A stretch of DNA of 7,263 nucleotides from Gammaproteobacteria bacterium (GTDB lineage: Bacteria > Pseudomonadota > Gammaproteobacteria > S012-40): NCBI GenBank assembly GCA_015491615.1, contig WFVN01000145.1:1-7263 (forward strand), given 5' to 3'. Position numbers and translations under genes: made by a program. Of this stretch, positions 6,096 through 7,263 are shown piece by piece. The notes below the pieces were generated by a model. It was not told the origin of the DNA. It did not search any database and saw only the letters and a program-made list of their open reading frames with translations. Each line of letters starts with the position of its first letter. Within the stretch, counting starts at the first letter, position 1.

Positions 6096-7222
6096 GCGCC
6101 CCCCACCTGCTGGCGGTGGTCTCCCCCCACGGCTTCGGTCACTTCGCCCAGACCGCCCCCGTCGTCGAGGCCCTGCGCGCGCGCCTGCCGGGGCTGCGCG
6201 TCACCCTCATGAGCCGCCTCCCCGAGACCCTGGTACGCCAGCGCCTCCCAGGCCCGGTGGACGTGATCCCCCGCGCCGCCGACTTCGGCATGCTCATGCG
6301 CTCCGCCATCGACGTGGACGTGACCGCCACCCACAGCGCCTACCGGCGCCTGCACCGCCGCTGGCCCGAACACGTGGCGCGCTTCGCCGACCTGCTCGGC
6401 GAGCTCGCCCCCGACCTGGTCCTCGCCGACGTTCCCTACCTGCCCCTGGCCGCCGCCCGCCGCGCCGGCCTCCCCGCGGTGGCCCTGTGCTCCCTCAACT
6501 GGGCCGACATCTACGCCGCCTACTGCGGTCACCTCCCCGGCGCCGCCGCCGTCGAGGCGGACATGCGCGCCGCCTACCGCGCCGCCGACCTGTTCGTCCG
6601 CCCGCAACCGGCGATGCCCATGGCCGACCTCCCCAACACCTGCACCGTCGGCCCCATCGCCACCCTCGGTCGCCGCCGGCGCGCGCACCTGCGTCGTGTC
6701 CTGGGCCTGGACGAGACCACCCGCATCCTCCTGGTCTCCCCCGGCGGCATCCCCACCGCCGTGGACCCGGACCGCTGGCCGGATCTGCCCGGCTGGCACT
6801 GCCTCCTGCCGCGCGCCTGGCGCCCCGTCCGCCCCGGCACTTCCGCCATCGAGGACCTGGGCTGGCCCTTCGCCGACCTCCTCGCCAGCGCCGACGCCCT
6901 CCTCACCAAACCCGGCTACGGCAGCTTCGTGGAGGCCGCCTGCCTGGGCGTGCCGGTGCTCTACGTGGCGCGCGGCGACTGGCCCGAGGAACCCGGTCTC
7001 ACCGCCTGGCTGAAGGCCCACGACCGCGCCCGCGAGATCCCCCGCGAAGACTTCTACGCGGGCCGCCTCGGCCACCACCTGGCCGTCCTCCTGGACGCCC
7101 CTGCCCCCACCCCGCCGCGGCCCGCCGGCGCCGACGAGGCGGCCGAACGCATCCTCGCCCTTCAGCAGATGCGCGGCAGGGGCTCGCCCAGGGGCGGATC
7201 CAAGAGACGCTCGCCGCCGTAG
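6092..7222 (+). CDS. GT-B glycosyltransferase-like protein (arabinokinase N-terminal-like)
   Basis: A 376-residue cytoplasmic protein with the two-halved layout of a GT-B glycosyltransferase. The N-terminal half has the glycine-rich SPHGFGHFAQTAPVVEAL (11-28), then LAPDLVLADVPYLPLAAARR (105-124) and VALCSLNWADIYAAYC (130-145). The C-terminal half has a nucleotide-sugar-site-like strand RILLVSPGG (211-219), SADALLTKPGYGSFVEA (266-282) and LGVPVLYVARGDWPEEPGL (285-303). The pairing of HGFGH, a W-DxIYA motif and a KPGYGS...E-A...VP...R-D-EEP block recalls the glycosyltransferase-like domain of plant L-arabinokinase, here without the GHMP kinase domain; that match is from memory. Start GTG 6092 overlaps the preceding stop by 4 bases, with gagga (6081-6085) six bases upstream. 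The last 20 residues, basic and low-complexity, are read antisense to hypE and are probably an added tail. Donor and acceptor are unknown; other MurG/GT28-like assignments are possible. Confidence 0.82.
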   Translation: MSAPHLLAVVSPHGFGHFAQTAPVVEALRARLPGLRVTLMSRLPETLVRQRLPGPVDVIPRAADFGMLMRSAIDVDVTATHSAYRRLHRRWPEHVARFADLLGELAPDLVLADVPYLPLAAARRAGLPAVALCSLNWADIYAAYCGHLPGAAAVEADMRAAYRAADLFVRPQPAMPMADLPNTCTVGPIATLGRRRRAHLRRVLGLDETTRILLVSPGGIPTAVDPDRWPDLPGWHCLLPRAWRPVRPGTSAIEDLGWPFADLLASADALLTKPGYGSFVEAACLGVPVLYVARGDWPEEPGLTAWLKAHDRAREIPREDFYAGRLGHHLAVLLDAPAPTPPRPAGADEAAERILALQQMRGRGSPRGGSKRRSPP

Positions 7223-7263
7223 GCGGTCTCCACCACCACCTGGCCGGCGGGGCCGGCGTGCAC
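7162..7263 (-). CDS. hypE: HypE, hydrogenase maturation protein, C-terminal 33 codons only
   Basis: The minus strand is open from the right edge to a TGA at 7164-7162 and encodes a 33-residue C-terminus. It contains GQVVVETAYGGERLLDPP and ends GEPLPRIC. The terminal PRIC is the hallmark of HypE, whose last-residue cysteine receives a carbamoyl group from HypF and is dehydrated to thiocyanate, the source of the cyanide ligands of the [NiFe]-hydrogenase iron. The preceding strand-rich stretch with a glycine pair also fits the HypE C-terminus. The rest of the gene, including the PurM-like ATP-binding domain, lies outside. It ends tail to tail with the glycosyltransferase-like gene, overlapping it by 61 bases. 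It implies a [NiFe]-hydrogenase and other hyp genes to the right. Confidence 0.85.
   Translation of the reverse strand: MHAGPAGQVVVETAYGGERLLDPPLGEPLPRIC

Noticed and set aside
5429..7078. A 549-codon open frame on the minus strand opposite murU and the glycosyltransferase-like gene.
   Set aside because: It is glycine/valine- then arginine/serine-rich with no family motif, and it lies antisense to well-supported genes. Long antisense frames are expected at this GC content.
7239..7260. GC-rich inverted repeat (gccggc twice around ggg) considered as a terminator.
   Set aside because: It has no U-tract on either strand and lies within the hypE coding sequence, where it encodes ordinary Ala-Gly-Pro-Ala-Gly.

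Overview
The window is very GC-rich and gene-dense. Coding is on both strands, and almost every junction between same-strand genes is a 4-base stop/start overlap. The gene set (sucrose synthase, sucrose-phosphate synthase fused to a phosphatase, a PfkB fructokinase, the AmgK/MurU peptidoglycan-recycling pair and a [NiFe]-hydrogenase maturation protein HypE) suggests a Gram-negative proteobacterium. It is most likely a high-GC gammaproteobacterium of chemolithotrophic or halotolerant habit. The taxonomy is inferred from gene content and base composition only.

Left half, minus strand (transcribed right to left): a sucrose operon of fructokinase (3802-2915), bifunctional sucrose-phosphate synthase/phosphatase (2918-750) and sucrose synthase (from 753, running off the left edge). 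Together they can make sucrose from NDP-glucose and fructose 6-phosphate, cleave it reversibly to NDP-glucose and fructose, and return the fructose to fructose 6-phosphate. Sucrose made this way is usually a compatible solute or a carbon reserve. The first 93 bases form a perfect 43-base inverted repeat around a 7-base centre. The sucrose synthase reading frame stops looking like its family exactly where this fold-back begins, so the leftmost ~50 bases are probably an assembly or library artefact.

Middle: a 168-base divergent intergenic region (3803-3970) with an AT-rich core. It holds a plausible sigma70 promoter for the rightward operon and a small hairpin with a U-tract oriented toward the fructokinase gene.

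Right half, plus strand: amgK (3971-4969), murU (4957-5637), a 153-residue helical protein of unknown function (5634-6095) and a GT-B glycosyltransferase-like protein (6092-7222) that resembles the N-terminal domain of plant L-arabinokinase. AmgK and MurU convert recovered N-acetylmuramic acid to its 1-phosphate and then to UDP-MurNAc. The role of the last two genes is unknown. At the right edge, the C-terminal 33 codons of hypE lie on the minus strand and overlap the end of the glycosyltransferase-like gene tail to tail by 61 bases. No RNA genes, CRISPR arrays or insertion sequences were seen.
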